DNA of 64,000 nt from Buttiauxella agrestis (GTDB lineage Bacteria > Pseudomonadota > Gammaproteobacteria > Enterobacterales > Enterobacteriaceae): positions 1 through 64,000 of the forward strand of contig NZ_UIGI01000002.1 in NCBI RefSeq assembly GCF_900446255.1, given 5' to 3'. Each line of letters begins with the position of its first letter. The first letter of the stretch is position 1. Positions 10,771 to 19,627 of this stretch are shown here, one piece after another. Under the pieces are notes generated by a model. It saw only the letters and a program-made list of their open reading frames with translations. It was not told the DNA's origin and did not search any database. Position numbers and translations under genes: made by a program.

Positions 10771-11595
10771 AACAGAAGTTAATGAATTCATGGATAGCGT
10801 CCACCATGTTGTCAGAAATGTCAGGTTCTGCCAGACGGTGCTGGAACGACGCTTACGTGATACCGCACGGGAGTTGCATATCAGTATCAATGCTGTTGTG
10901 CGCACCTTGAAAAACTCTCGCCGCAATGTGTAACTACGCTGCCCCTGGGCACCCTGCAAATCCAGCTTATCTGCGAAATTGATGAAATGTGGTCATTTGT
11001 GGGTAACAAGAAGCAGCAGCGCTGGTTAAAGTATGCATGAGTACCCCGTCTCAAACGTATTATTGCCCATGCTTTTGGCCACCGAAGCAAAAGGACTTTC
11101 CGTAAATTATTGAAGCTGTTAGTGGGTTTTAATGTTGCCTTCTGGTGCATAGATAACTTCAGCGCTTACAACATGCTACCGAATGAAAAGCACATCACAG
11201 GTAAGCTTTATACACAACGAATCGAGCGTGAAAACCTGAATCTTCGCAACCGGTTAAAGCGGTTTAATCGTAAGACCCTCGGATACTTAAAATCACCAGA
11301 AATGCATGACAAAATTATCGGTACATTCATCGAGCGTGAGCACTACCTACAATGACCAAATCTACATATTGAATACGTGCCCCCTGACAGTGGTTAAATT
11401 CTGGTATTGACTCCATTTATACTCTGGTGAGGGTTCCGCTACGCAGCCCTTATTACACCTGTGTCAGCAAGCGGGCAAAGTCGATTAATATCAACTTCAA
11501 AACACCGACCCGGGGTAAGCGTAAAACCGGTGCCGCCTGTTAACCCCGCTCATACATCGGTAACTTAGAGCGCCGTCTGTTTAGAAGGAGCTCTA

Positions 11596-12135
11596 ATGAT
11601 GGATAACATGACCAACTGGCGTACCGAAACCCGCAATATCTACTTCAGCGAGTTTAAACTGCATGTTATCGGGCTGCATCCTAACCTAGAGCCAACGTGG
11701 CTCAAATAGCCCGCGAGACCGGAGTTGCCCATAATCTGGTCTTTAAATGGTTGCGGCTCTGGCAAAATGAAGGGCGTATTTCCCGTCGTCTTCCAGCAAC
11801 AATTACCCACTCATCATCACCCGGGCTGCTACGTGTGGAAGTGCTTCCCGACCCGGTCATATCAGAAGGCGATGATGGTAAAATCCAGCCGCTCCACCCG
11901 ACACATAATGGGCTCGATGGTACGACAGACCGTGGTATCGCCGGGTCCGGCCTGCTGGTCCAGGTCCTGACGTCAAAGTATGCGGAGAACACACCGTTGT
12001 ACCGCCAGTCAGAAATATACAGCAGCTAGGGTGTGAAACTACGGCGGTCACTCCTGTCGGCCGGCTGTTGTCACCGCTGGAAGAGGCGCTTCAGGACCAT
12101 GTGCTGACCAACGATACTCCGGTACCAGTGCTGTT
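11596..12135 (+). pseudogene. IS66 tnpA relic fused to a tnpC fragment
   Basis: A good ribosome site (AGAAGGAG) precedes ATGs at 11596/11599 that begin MMDNMTNWRTETRNIYFSEF, like an IS66 TnpA N-terminus. The frame fails at a TAG near 11707. Another frame gives VAQIARETGVAHNLVFKWLR and LWQNEGRISRRLPA (TnpA), then jumps near 11930 to DRGIAGSGLLVQVLTSKYAE and NTPLYRQSEIYSS, which is TnpC, and stops at 12029. A few more TnpC-like codons follow in other frames to about 12135. The whole tnpB gene and most of tnpC are deleted. Confidence 0.75.
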
Positions 12136-12196
12136 GTTTGCTATCCCTTGCATCTACTGCCAATATCTAGACTCAGCTTTACTCTTCGCTACCCGG

Positions 12197-12541
12197 TCAG
12201 TGTTTTTTACGAAATTTGCTTCTCTTCATTACCTGTTTTATCTCCCGTGGCAGTAAAGCATCAAGCTTTCGAATTTTTTCCGACCGTCTCATGACCTTTC
12301 CAGTTTCGGGATCTAAGTACCGCGACGGCCAGATAACAGAGGGATGAATATTCAAAAGCTTAGCAATTTGTTGCTCTCCTTTCGGCCAGGCCCCTGCAAG
12401 TGCTTCTGCGAGAAATACGTTTGTAAGACCGGAGAGACGGGAAACCTCTTCGAGAGAATGGCCCTGGGCAATCAGAGCATCCAGGATTTGACTCGGGAGC
12501 ATATCCTCAGGAGAGGTTGATACAGAACTTATTGAAGTCAT
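12197..12541 (-). CDS. Ner/Nlp-like helix-turn-helix DNA-binding protein
   Basis: The 114-residue product contains a helix-turn-helix of the Ner (phage Mu repressor)/Nlp type. It has a pattern of LSGLTNVFLAEALAGAWPKG followed by EQQIAKLLNIHPSVIWPSRY, with the family's characteristic WPKGE and IWPSRY motifs around residues 53-75. The basic C-terminus (KQVMKRSKFRKKH) may help DNA binding. Ner-type proteins are usually transcriptional repressors or activators. The ATG at 12541 has an AAGGA about 6 bases upstream and a run of ten G residues further up (12558-12567). The gene is intact although it lies within a destroyed IS66, so it is probably cargo or a later arrival. Its targets are unknown. 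Confidence 0.75.
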   Translation of the reverse strand: MTSISSVSTSPEDMLPSQILDALIAQGHSLEEVSRLSGLTNVFLAEALAGAWPKGEQQIAKLLNIHPSVIWPSRYLDPETGKVMRRSEKIRKLDALLPREIKQVMKRSKFRKKH

Positions 12542-12557
12542 ACACGTTCCTTGTCGA

Positions 12558-12567
12558 GGGGGGGGGG
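12558..12567. repeat. Homopolymer run of ten G residues upstream of the Ner-like gene
   Basis: Ten consecutive G residues (C residues on the coding strand of the Ner-like gene) lie 17-26 bases before its ATG, in its presumed 5' leader. Such runs are prone to slipped-strand changes. The rest of 12542-12898 holds no gene or element that I recognise. Confidence 0.8.
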
Positions 12568-12898
12568 CGAATCAGAACAAGGATTGCAATACTAGTATAC
12601 TCCGATTGGTGAACCTTACGGTTCCCTCGCTCTGGTCCGCCATAGACAGGCGTAGCAACTCCACCAAAGAGGAATCTCTGGTTTCGGTGTATTTGGAGGT
12701 TGCAAATCCTGGTAATGCTTCCAATTAGTTGAAGGTTCACGGGAAATACGGGTCTTTAAGGTTCAGTGGCCACTATCGCCGTTCATTGTCCCCGTAGTCA
12801 GCCAGCTCAAGTTTAGCGTAACGGACAAATCCTAAAGACGTGACCTCTTTCGGTCCCGTGAATACCATCGGGCATTTCAGCTAAAATATACTTAAGAG

Positions 12899-13463
12899 GT
12901 CAGAAAACCCGGCGTTAAAGAGCACATTAACGAAATGGCTTTCAATGGCGCTGGAGTTCGGGATACCGCAAGAGTGCTGAAAATAGGTATCAATACCGTT
13001 ATCCGAACTCTAAAAAACTCTTGCCGAAGCGAATAACGTCTTCGCCAGCCACCCATGCTGATGTAGCCCTCATCTGCGAACTTGATGAGCAATGGAGCTT
13101 CGTTGGCTGTAAAGCCCGGCAACACTGGCTCTGGTTCGCGTATAACACCAAAACATGCGGCGTGGTAGCCTTCACCTTCTCCCGGCACGGATGAAACCAG
13201 CTGATAACTACTGGCGTGGCTGGCTCCGTTCAATGTTGGCATGATAACCAGCGATAACTGAGACAGTTATACAAGAGAAGAACCGAAAGATAAGCATCTG
13301 ACTGGCAAAACGTGACTCAGCGCATTGAACGAAACAACCTGACGCTGCGCACCCGAATAAAACGCTTCACTCGTAATACAATCTGCTTCTCGTGCTCTAT
13401 CGAACTTCACGAAAAAGTCATCGAGCCTTCTTTGAAAAATACATGTTCTACTAATTTGAGGCA
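12899..13463 (+). pseudogene. IS1-family insA/insB relic 2
   Basis: 12899-13036 encodes the C-terminal half of an IS1 InsA, from KPGVKEHINEMAFNGAGVRD to NTVIRTLKNSCRSE, ending in TAA. InsB-like pieces follow in shifting frames: ALICELDEQWSFVGCKARQH near 13065, then TQRIERNNLTLRTRIKRFTR near 13317, and an ELHEKVIEPSLKN tail near 13412. Several stops and frame changes show it is dead. It differs in sequence from the IS1 relic at 8592-11355 and so represents a second IS1-type element. Confidence 0.75.
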
Positions 13464-13618
13464 TTAACAAAGTCGCTGATCTTCTGCCGTGGAACGTGGT
13501 TCTTACTGTCAAATAAGTGTCAATATGGCGCTGCCTTTACGCTTACAACTTATCCATGTGATTGAAACAAAAAAACCTGCCGCATAGCTGGGCGGCGTAA
13601 GAAGACCCTTCGGTACTA

Positions 13619-13792
13619 GCTGACATCGGCGATCAGTGGGTACGCAGTGGTGAAACGGTGGCGCCACTCATTCCCAGCGCGCTGTCACCGACGCTTTTTA
13701 ACTTCCTGCTCAGTCCTGCCCATCCTGAATACACCGCGATTGTCAGCTAGGCTGTCCCGGTGGATTTCCGCTTTGACGAACGCATGAAGTAA
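13619..13792 (+). pseudogene. RES-domain toxin relic
   Basis: This stretch encodes ADIGDQWVRSGETVAPLIPS, then ALSPTLFNFLLSPAHPEYTA, an in-frame TAG, and VPVDFRFDERMK followed by TAA. This is the C-terminal half of RES-family proteins, toxins of RES-Xre toxin-antitoxin pairs that degrade NAD+; the order IPSAL, LLSPAHPEY and FRFDERM is characteristic. The internal stop and missing N-terminus mark it as a relic. Its usual Xre/DUF2384 antitoxin partner is not seen nearby. Confidence 0.65.
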
Positions 13793-13882
13793 TTTCTGGT
13801 TGTAACATGAATGAACAGATACCCTGATGCATAGAGCACCGTGCCGTGCTATTTTAAATGGATGATCACGCCGGAGATAACG

Positions 13883-14074
13883 ATGATGAAAGAAGGATTT
13901 TACTGGATACGAGTTGACGGCCAGGCCCAGATTGGCCGCTATGTGGATCAGATGGCCGAATATCCCGAAACCGGTGAGATGATCACAGGGGCATGGGAGT
14001 TAGTGGGTATACAGTCAGATGTTATGAATACCAGGGATGTGGAAGTGCTCAGTGACTTACTTACCCCTCCTTAA
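13883..14074 (+). CDS. Small hypothetical protein
   Basis: The 63-residue product begins MMKEGFYWIRVDGQAQIGRY and ends DVEVLSDLLTPP. A GGAG at 13873-13876 sits 6 bases before the ATG at 13883; an in-frame ATG at 13841 has no such site. The short sequence with a regular spacing of aromatic residues resembles small uncharacterised proteins of prophages and genomic islands in enterics. I do not assign a function. No signal peptide or membrane segment is visible. Confidence 0.5.
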   Translation: MMKEGFYWIRVDGQAQIGRYVDQMAEYPETGEMITGAWELVGIQSDVMNTRDVEVLSDLLTPP

Positions 14075-14112
14075 ATAATCGAGAGCATGAAAAAGCGTGG
14101 GGCAGTCGTAAT

Positions 14113-14445
14113 CTATGCTGCGATCGCTGATATCTTTCCGTCACTTTGTTCGTCCATCGAGAACCCCGGCTCCCCGTACCGGTACATTTCACCGTAGTTT
14201 GGGATCATCATCTTGTTGTTCCGGATGTAGGTATATATTTCATCCAGATGTTTTTGCAGGGATTTCAGGCCCGCATAGCTGAGCTCAGGGTCATCGCAGT
14301 ACATGCCGCAGTCATCAATATATTCCAGGGCTTCGGTAACATTACCATGCCAGAGGTATCGTTTACTGCTTTCCAGAAGCGCCGAAACCATAATACGAAC
14401 GAGTTGAATGGGCATCGCCAGGAAGACCTTGTTACGTCGTCTACT
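14113..14445 (-). pseudogene. ISKra4-type transposase C-terminal relic
   Basis: On the minus strand the frame contains KRYLWHGNVTEALEYIDD, then YIRNNKMMIPNYGEMYRYGE. These correspond to the WHGNV and IPNYGERYRxGE motifs near the C-terminus of ISKra4-family transposases. The normal continuation, with the conserved glutamate after the GE motif, is replaced by an unrelated tail ending at 14113. The rest of the element is missing. Confidence 0.6.
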
Positions 14446-14484
14446 AATGGTGCATAAGATCAAATACCGCTTTAAACACAAAGA

Positions 14485-14504
14485 CGGTCACCTTTAGGTG
14501 ACCG
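14485..14504 (-). terminator. Probable terminator of the inverse autotransporter gene
   Basis: CGGTCACC (14485-14492) and GGTGACCG (14497-14504) form a perfect 8-bp stem with a TTTA/TAAA loop. On the minus strand it is followed by TCTTTGTGTTT, a U-rich tract in RNA. It lies about 85 bases after the stop of the gene at 14588-19231. Confidence 0.65.
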
Positions 14505-14587
14505 ACATTAGCCCACGGTTCGCCTCCCTTATGCTAAGGTTATTACAGAAAAGTGAGTTTGTGTTATTCAGCTTATATAATACTGCC

Positions 14588-17500
14588 TTACTTCATGGTG
14601 AGTTTTACGCTAACTATATATTCCACCGCAAATGTGCCATTCTGATCCTGTGCTGAAAAATGTAACTGACCATCATACACACCAGCCGGAAGGCCCGGGT
14701 TATCCGATGCGTAAAAATACAGAAGAGGGTTAACAGTTGGTGAGCCACCACAGGCTACTATTGAATTAAACTCCGTATAACCACATGCTCCAGCTGCGTT
14801 GTCGCGTAGGCCTTTAAAAATCACCGTATGAAGATTGCCTTGTTTATCCTGCATTTGAGTAGTCAGCGTAGCCTTAGTGCCGTATGAGGAAGAATTCTGT
14901 AGTGTTGTCGGGCCTGTAGTGCCAGATAACACAATGAAGCCAGTATGGGTGGTTCCAGAAGTACTTTTTCCGTAGTATTTGTTACCGTTTGTATCATCTG
15001 AAACGGGATCCCAATCTTCCTGGGAACGGAAAGCAAAGCTGATTGACACCTTTTTCTTACTATTATTAATCGCCGCCGTAATAGTTGTTTTAGATACTGT
15101 ATTTCCTTTGATAGTGACTGTAGCGACACCTTTGCTATCCGTTATAGTACTGCCAGCTTGCAACTGATTATTATCAGTTGACCAAGTAACGACCGCATTT
15201 GGCACCAGGTTATTATTTGCATCTAATACAGTAGCAGATAGAGTTGCTTTATCAGCATTATCACTAACAACCGAGATTTTATCCGAAATCAGATTGTCGA
15301 TGACTGCTGTTCGGGTATCACCTATAAATTTCACATTTTCCGCGCTTGCACTTTGTGCTGGGGCAGCTAAAGTCGCAGTCATTACTACATCACCGCTTTT
15401 TAGTGACTTGGCAGTTGTTGTTACAGCCCCGCTGTCACCTGTTGTGCCCGTTGCAGAAAGTGGCGTGATTTCATTGTTGCTACTCTTCCATGTAATAGGC
15501 ATCCCACTCACTAGGTTATTGTTGGCATCCTTCACGGTTGCTGTCCAGGTCGCAGTGGTGACACCATCTGCGACCACGGCACGGCTATCCGCCACAACAA
15601 CGATTGTCGCGGTACTCACATCACTGGTAAAGCTAACATTGACCATTGTACTGGACGTACCTGCCTCAGCCGTTACATGGCTCACACCGGCAGTCAGACT
15701 GGTCAGCGTAGTCGAGGCTTTACCATCCGCGCCCGTCGTAGCGTTTGAGGTCTGTACTTTGGCCCCATTAGTAGCCACAAAGGTCACCACATAGCCGGAA
15801 ATGGGATTATTGTTGGCATCGGTGACCGTTGCCTGTACGGCATTGGTGGCCGTGCCATTGGCGACCGCGCCGTCAATGGTGACAATCAGACTTCCATTCT
15901 TGATAACCGCCGTGCCTGCATCTGGAACAAAGTTAGTATTAACCGTTGTACCCGTACCGTTCACAGTAGCAGTCACTACGGTTTTGCCCGCAGTGGTATT
16001 GGTCAACATGGTACTGGCCTTCCCTTGTGCATCGGTGATGATGTTGTCAGTGATAATGTGCCCGCCATTATTAGCGCTGAATTTCACTGTAATACCGGAC
16101 AATACGTTATCGTGAGCATCCGTCACAATAGCCTGGACGGTGTTGGTGCTTGTTCCATCTGCCTGTGCATCGTCATCGGTCACCGTCAGATTATTACTGA
16201 TCACTGTGGCGGTGCTTGCATCGGCAATAAACATCGTTTTCACGGTCTGGCTGTTTCCGTTCACTTCTGCCGTTACAGCACTTTCTCCGGCTGTGAGGCT
16301 AGTCAAAGTTGCACTGGCAATTCCGTTCGTGTCGGTAAAGACGACTGTCGGCTGCATGGTCGCGCCATTAGTGCCGCTGAATGTTACGCCAATACCTGAA
16401 ACAACCTGGCCTCTGCCGTCCGTCACTATCGCTTGCACGGCGTTAGTGGCCGTACCGTTGGCCACGGCGCCGTCTGCCGTCACCGTGAGGTTGGCAGATG
16501 TAATAGTGGCAGTGCTGCTGTCAGGTACAAAGGTCGTTTTCACCGTCTGGCTGCTGCCGTTAATGCCGGCAGTAACACTGCTGTCACCGGCTTTAAGGCT
16601 GGTCAGAGTGGTCGTCGCTTTGCCATCCGCACCTGTGGTTGCACTGGCGGTGGTGACGGTTGCGCCGTTCGTGGCGGTGAAGGTGACGGAAGCACCTGGC
16701 ACCAGGTTACCCGCAGTATCGGTCACGATAGCCTGGACCTCGTTAGTGGCCGTACCGTTGGCCACGGCGCCGTCTGCCGTCACCGTGAGATTGGCAGATG
16801 TAATAGTGGCGGTGCCTGTATCCGGTATAAATGAAATGGGTATGGACTGACCTTGACCATTTGCTAACTGAGCATGAACAACAGAAGTATCAGCCTTAAG
16901 GCTGGTGAAGGTGGCCGACGCCTGTCCCTGAGAGTCGGAGACACGAGTGGTCGTCTCGGCTTTGGCACTGCCGCTTTCCACGCTGAAAGTTACCTTCTGG
17001 TCCGCCATTGGCGTATTGTGAATATCGGTCACTTTGACCATTACGCTATCCGTCGCCACACCGTCTGCGGCTGCATTGTCATTCAGTACGGTAATATTTT
17101 GCGTTGTAATGTCTGCTGATGAATTATCTACGCCAAAATGAGTATCTACAGACTGACTGAGGTTGTTAATTTTTGCGGTGATCGTGCTGATGCCATCCAC
17201 AGTATTAGTGACAATGATTTTGGCGACACCCCGGGCATCTGTGGTGGCCGAGGAACTATCTAGAGTCGCACCGTGACTCGCGCTGAAGATAATGACCTGA
17301 CCTGTCAGCGGATTACCGCTGTTATCCAGAAGCGAAGCCTCAATGGTATTAGTGTCGGTGCCATTGCTCATTGCGTTATCTTTAGTCACCGCCAGTGAAA
17401 GGGTGGCATTGGTCATATCCGCGACAAACGTACTGTCTACGGTTTTGCTTTCACCTGAATCCAGCGTACCCGTAATATTGGTGATCCCAGTTTTTGTGCT

Positions 17501-19231
17501 TGTTAACAGCGTACTTGCGAGCCCGGTACTGTCAGTGATTGCTTTCGTTGTCGTTAACTCGGCACTGTTTCCGGCCTGACTGAAGGTCACGCTCTGGCCT
17601 GCGACAGGCTGTTTATTGCTGTCTGTGACCTTGGCATCAACACGGTTTACCGTCACACCATCTGCCGGTGAACCGTCAATGGTTGCTTTCAAGGTGATAT
17701 TCATGTCGATCGGTTTCTCGACTTCGAGAAGGGATAACGCACGTTCGGATGCATTTCCTTTGACGTCCCATGCCATACCACTCACGGAATAGCTGTTATT
17801 TCCGAAAGCCTGATATGGCGGTAATGTGACGGCCAGTGTGGTACTTGAAAGCTGAGTTGTCACACCCCCGGCCGCAACGACAGCGGCAGTATCCCATTCA
17901 ATATGATCAACAGAATATTTACTGCTGACTTGTGCAACTAAATAAATGGTCTGTTTAGATGCCCCACTGAGACGGTCAGGCAGCGTAATACGCATCAGAT
18001 CTTGTTTTTGATAATCGAGTACGATGCTGTTATTACGATCAACTAAATCCAGCCTGCTGCCGGATAACATTCTCAGATTATTGACTTCGTTTGGATCAAG
18101 ATGAGAAGCCAAGGACATCCCTGGGCGATAAGTAAGCTGTAAGGAAATGCTGCTATCGTTATCTCCGCTTTCGCCCTTATGATGATCTACGCCCACAGTG
18201 AGTAACGGAACAGGGGTGAAACTCACACCCAGAGTAACGGCTTGTGGATTTTTGCTACGGCTATCTTTATCAGTGAGTGCGACACTATCCCCGTAGTATT
18301 TTTCATACATTAGCTTACCCCCGAGTTGTGGATAAGACGGTAAATACGCTTCACTTCGGATATCAAATCCGTTAGCAGGGCGTTCATTGTAATCATCAAA
18401 ATCACGGGACTGATGCCAGTCAGTCAGCGCAAAATAGCCGTTCACAGAAAGCTTCAGATAATCTCGCCATGCCTCAAATCCTGCTCCCAAACGGCGGTTT
18501 TTTCCTGTGATGTCATTATCAAAGAATGTATTTGCGCCGACCATCCATTGGTCAGTAAGCGTACGGAAACCCACGCCCATATTGACGGTGTTTCTGCCAT
18601 CTTGATTGCGCGCCCCAAGTTGGGTGAAAAGTAAATTGGTTTTATTATCATAAATAGGGGCCAGCCAGTCGATTTCGCTGCCATCAAGATCGTTGTTACT
18701 GTCCAAACTTAATTTGACTTTGGCCGTACCAAACAGACTCAACCACTGTTGTGCATTAGAATTAGCAACATCAGTAATTTGTGAACGGGCCATGCTGGCT
18801 ACCGCATCACTGGCATTGCTGTTAGCGAGCATTGAACCCGCCTGACTCAGATCTTGTCCCACTATATTCGCGTCGTAGCCAGCAGGTTGCTCATCCGACT
18901 GCATTAAGAATTTATTCTCCGGTGCCGGAATGTCCAACTCATCACCCGTAGTAAGCTGAGTGAATTGTTTGGAAAAACTGCGAAACTGATTGAGCTTCTT
19001 AAGCTCTTCTATCGTGAGATGATTTTTTTTTGCCTGGGTATAAACCGTTTCATTGGGTCCTAAAATATAAGGGATTGTTCTTATTCCTTTCATTGGTTGA
19101 TTAATATCCTGAGCGGCTACAGAAATCACTGGAGCAAAGGCCAGTGTGACTGGCCATATAAATTGAATTACAACAATTAACCATGTAAGCGCAATGTTTT
19201 TGCAATCAAAGTTTCTTTGAGAACGATTCAT
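14588..19231 (-). CDS. Intimin/invasin-family inverse autotransporter with Ig-like repeats
   Basis: This 1547-residue outer-membrane adhesin has, in order: a long signal region (about 1-40), a LysM-like peptidoglycan-binding domain (about 52-102, with NETVYTQAKKNHLTIEELKK), an intimin-type beta-barrel (about 170-420, with NLLFTQLGARNQDGRNTVNM and GANTFFDND), a linker, and about nine bacterial Ig-like (Big-1) repeats. The middle repeats are very alike (TATITSANLTVTADGAVANG occurs twice). The final 150 residues are not Big-1 and end in LPAGVYDGQLHFSAQDQNGT, which looks more like a pilin-type beta-sandwich than an intimin lectin tip. The family inserts its N-terminal barrel into the outer membrane and displays the C-terminus outside. 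The ATG at 19231 has AAGAG upstream. The gene is transcribed alone, divergent from the fimbrial operon. Confidence 0.88.
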   Translation of the reverse strand: MNRSQRNFDCKNIALTWLIVVIQFIWPVTLAFAPVISVAAQDINQPMKGIRTIPYILGPNETVYTQAKKNHLTIEELKKLNQFRSFSKQFTQLTTGDELDIPAPENKFLMQSDEQPAGYDANIVGQDLSQAGSMLANSNASDAVASMARSQITDVANSNAQQWLSLFGTAKVKLSLDSNNDLDGSEIDWLAPIYDNKTNLLFTQLGARNQDGRNTVNMGVGFRTLTDQWMVGANTFFDNDITGKNRRLGAGFEAWRDYLKLSVNGYFALTDWHQSRDFDDYNERPANGFDIRSEAYLPSYPQLGGKLMYEKYYGDSVALTDKDSRSKNPQAVTLGVSFTPVPLLTVGVDHHKGESGDNDSSISLQLTYRPGMSLASHLDPNEVNNLRMLSGSRLDLVDRNNSIVLDYQKQDLMRITLPDRLSGASKQTIYLVAQVSSKYSVDHIEWDTAAVVAAGGVTTQLSSTTLAVTLPPYQAFGNNSYSVSGMAWDVKGNASERALSLLEVEKPIDMNITLKATIDGSPADGVTVNRVDAKVTDSNKQPVAGQSVTFSQAGNSAELTTTKAITDSTGLASTLLTSTKTGITNITGTLDSGESKTVDSTFVADMTNATLSLAVTKDNAMSNGTDTNTIEASLLDNSGNPLTGQVIIFSASHGATLDSSSATTDARGVAKIIVTNTVDGISTITAKINNLSQSVDTHFGVDNSSADITTQNITVLNDNAAADGVATDSVMVKVTDIHNTPMADQKVTFSVESGSAKAETTTRVSDSQGQASATFTSLKADTSVVHAQLANGQGQSIPISFIPDTGTATITSANLTVTADGAVANGTATNEVQAIVTDTAGNLVPGASVTFTATNGATVTTASATTGADGKATTTLTSLKAGDSSVTAGINGSSQTVKTTFVPDSSTATITSANLTVTADGAVANGTATNAVQAIVTDGRGQVVSGIGVTFSGTNGATMQPTVVFTDTNGIASATLTSLTAGESAVTAEVNGNSQTVKTMFIADASTATVISNNLTVTDDDAQADGTSTNTVQAIVTDAHDNVLSGITVKFSANNGGHIITDNIITDAQGKASTMLTNTTAGKTVVTATVNGTGTTVNTNFVPDAGTAVIKNGSLIVTIDGAVANGTATNAVQATVTDANNNPISGYVVTFVATNGAKVQTSNATTGADGKASTTLTSLTAGVSHVTAEAGTSSTMVNVSFTSDVSTATIVVVADSRAVVADGVTTATWTATVKDANNNLVSGMPITWKSSNNEITPLSATGTTGDSGAVTTTAKSLKSGDVVMTATLAAPAQSASAENVKFIGDTRTAVIDNLISDKISVVSDNADKATLSATVLDANNNLVPNAVVTWSTDNNQLQAGSTITDSKGVATVTIKGNTVSKTTITAAINNSKKKVSISFAFRSQEDWDPVSDDTNGNKYYGKSTSGTTHTGFIVLSGTTGPTTLQNSSSYGTKATLTTQMQDKQGNLHTVIFKGLRDNAAGACGYTEFNSIVACGGSPTVNPLLYFYASDNPGLPAGVYDGQLHFSAQDQNGTFAVEYIVSVKLTMK
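16437..16830. repeat. Near-identical direct repeat within Ig-like coding region, 300-bp period
   Basis: The stretch from about 16438 to 16510 recurs exactly 300 bases later (from about 16738) with one difference in the first 70 bases. Both copies encode the start of a Big-1 domain. The wider block from about 15290 to 17700 shows the same period with lower identity. Such repeats favour gain or loss of whole domains by recombination. Confidence 0.85.
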
Positions 19232-19600
19232 AGTTACTCTTATTAGAATTGAACGTATGCGTTGTGAAGAGAAAATGATAAAGCTAAAAAAGTTATAATC
19301 ATTCTATCTTGGCGAGGCTATTTCGTATTAAAGCCCCCGCTAGGAAATAACTGGATCTTTAATTAGTATACTCGTTTATACCCCTTCAATAGTAGTCCAA
19401 TAATGGATTGTTATTGCCGGTTTCATCATTGCTGGCATGTGTTAAAGTTAAAGTTGAGTTGTGTATATTTTCTGGGGAGCGACAGGGTGCTATTCGTATG
19501 GTTCTGGAAAATCAGGGCAAGTACAACTCACAGTGGGCAGGCACCTGCCCTATTTAATTTTTTGCAGTTGATAAGCGTAACGCATAATCAACATCACTTT

Positions 19601-19617
19601 AAAATACATTGTATTTT
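19601..19617. promoter_or_regulatory. Operator-like palindrome upstream of the fimbrial subunit gene
   Basis: AAAATACA, a single T, then TGTATTTT gives perfect 8-base arms ending 10 bases before the ATG at 19628. It could bind a regulator or form a weak hairpin covering the ribosome site (AGGCGG). The surrounding intergenic stretch (19232-19627) separates two divergent adhesin units and is AT-rich; I see no other clear feature in it. Confidence 0.4.
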
Positions 19618-19627
19618 AGGCGGCTTT

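Larger units (their letters stand above)
8799..10856 (-). mobile_element. IS66-family element 1, internally deleted, with target duplication
   Basis: The ends are GTAAGCGTATGCCG at 8799 and its inverted partner ending in CGACGCTTAC at 10856, matching the GTAAGCG termini of IS66 elements. The flanks are GTGATAGC (8791-8798) and GTGATACC (10857-10864), an 8-bp target duplication with one mismatch, which is the length expected for IS66. The element is 2058 bp, shorter than the 2498-bp copy at 32835-35332. It carries tnpC (frameshifted), tnpB (internal deletion) and tnpA (truncated) on the minus strand. It interrupts an IS1-type insA gene. Confidence 0.88.
8592..11355 (+). mobile_element. IS1-family element relic, interrupted by IS66
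   Basis: The frame from the ATG at 8592 reads MASVDVKCPFCEQTEFVKKH, a zinc-finger InsA start of IS1 type, broken by a TAA where IS1 has a tyrosine codon after GHQR. InsA continues to 8798, is interrupted by an IS66 copy (8799-10856), and resumes at 10857 with DTARELHISINAVVRTLKNS. An InsB-like frame follows, containing CEIDEMWSFVGNKKQQRWL, TQRIERENLNLRNRLKRF and a terminal FIEREHYLQ, ending with TGA at 11353-11355. There are further stops (for example after WLKYA near 11038) and frame changes. The element is a dead relic that existed before the IS66 insertion. Its terminal repeats were not resolved. Confidence 0.8.
11515..13546 (+). mobile_element. IS66-family element 2, gutted, between two IS66-type ends
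   Basis: GTAAGCGTAAAACCGGTGCC at 11515 is an IS66 left end. GGCGCTGCCTTTACGCTTAC, ending at 13546, is an IS66 right end and almost matches the inverted left end of the intact IS66 at 32835. Between them are a broken tnpA, a tnpC fragment, an intact Ner-like gene on the opposite strand and an IS1 relic. tnpB and most of tnpC are gone. No 8-bp target duplication is seen (GACCCGGG before, AACTTATC after), so the two ends may come from different copies. Confidence 0.65.

Noticed and set aside
16140-16850. 236-codon repetitive plus-strand open frame
   Set aside because: Antisense to the Ig-like repeats; its valine/alanine-rich periodic sequence mirrors those repeats.
15290-17700. Possible CRISPR-like regular repeats
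   Set aside because: The period is about 300 bp and the repeats are coding Big-1 domains; no short repeat-spacer pattern exists.
19403-19627. Longer N-terminus for the fimbrial subunit
   Set aside because: The ATG at 19628 starts a standard signal peptide; the upstream codons would block export.
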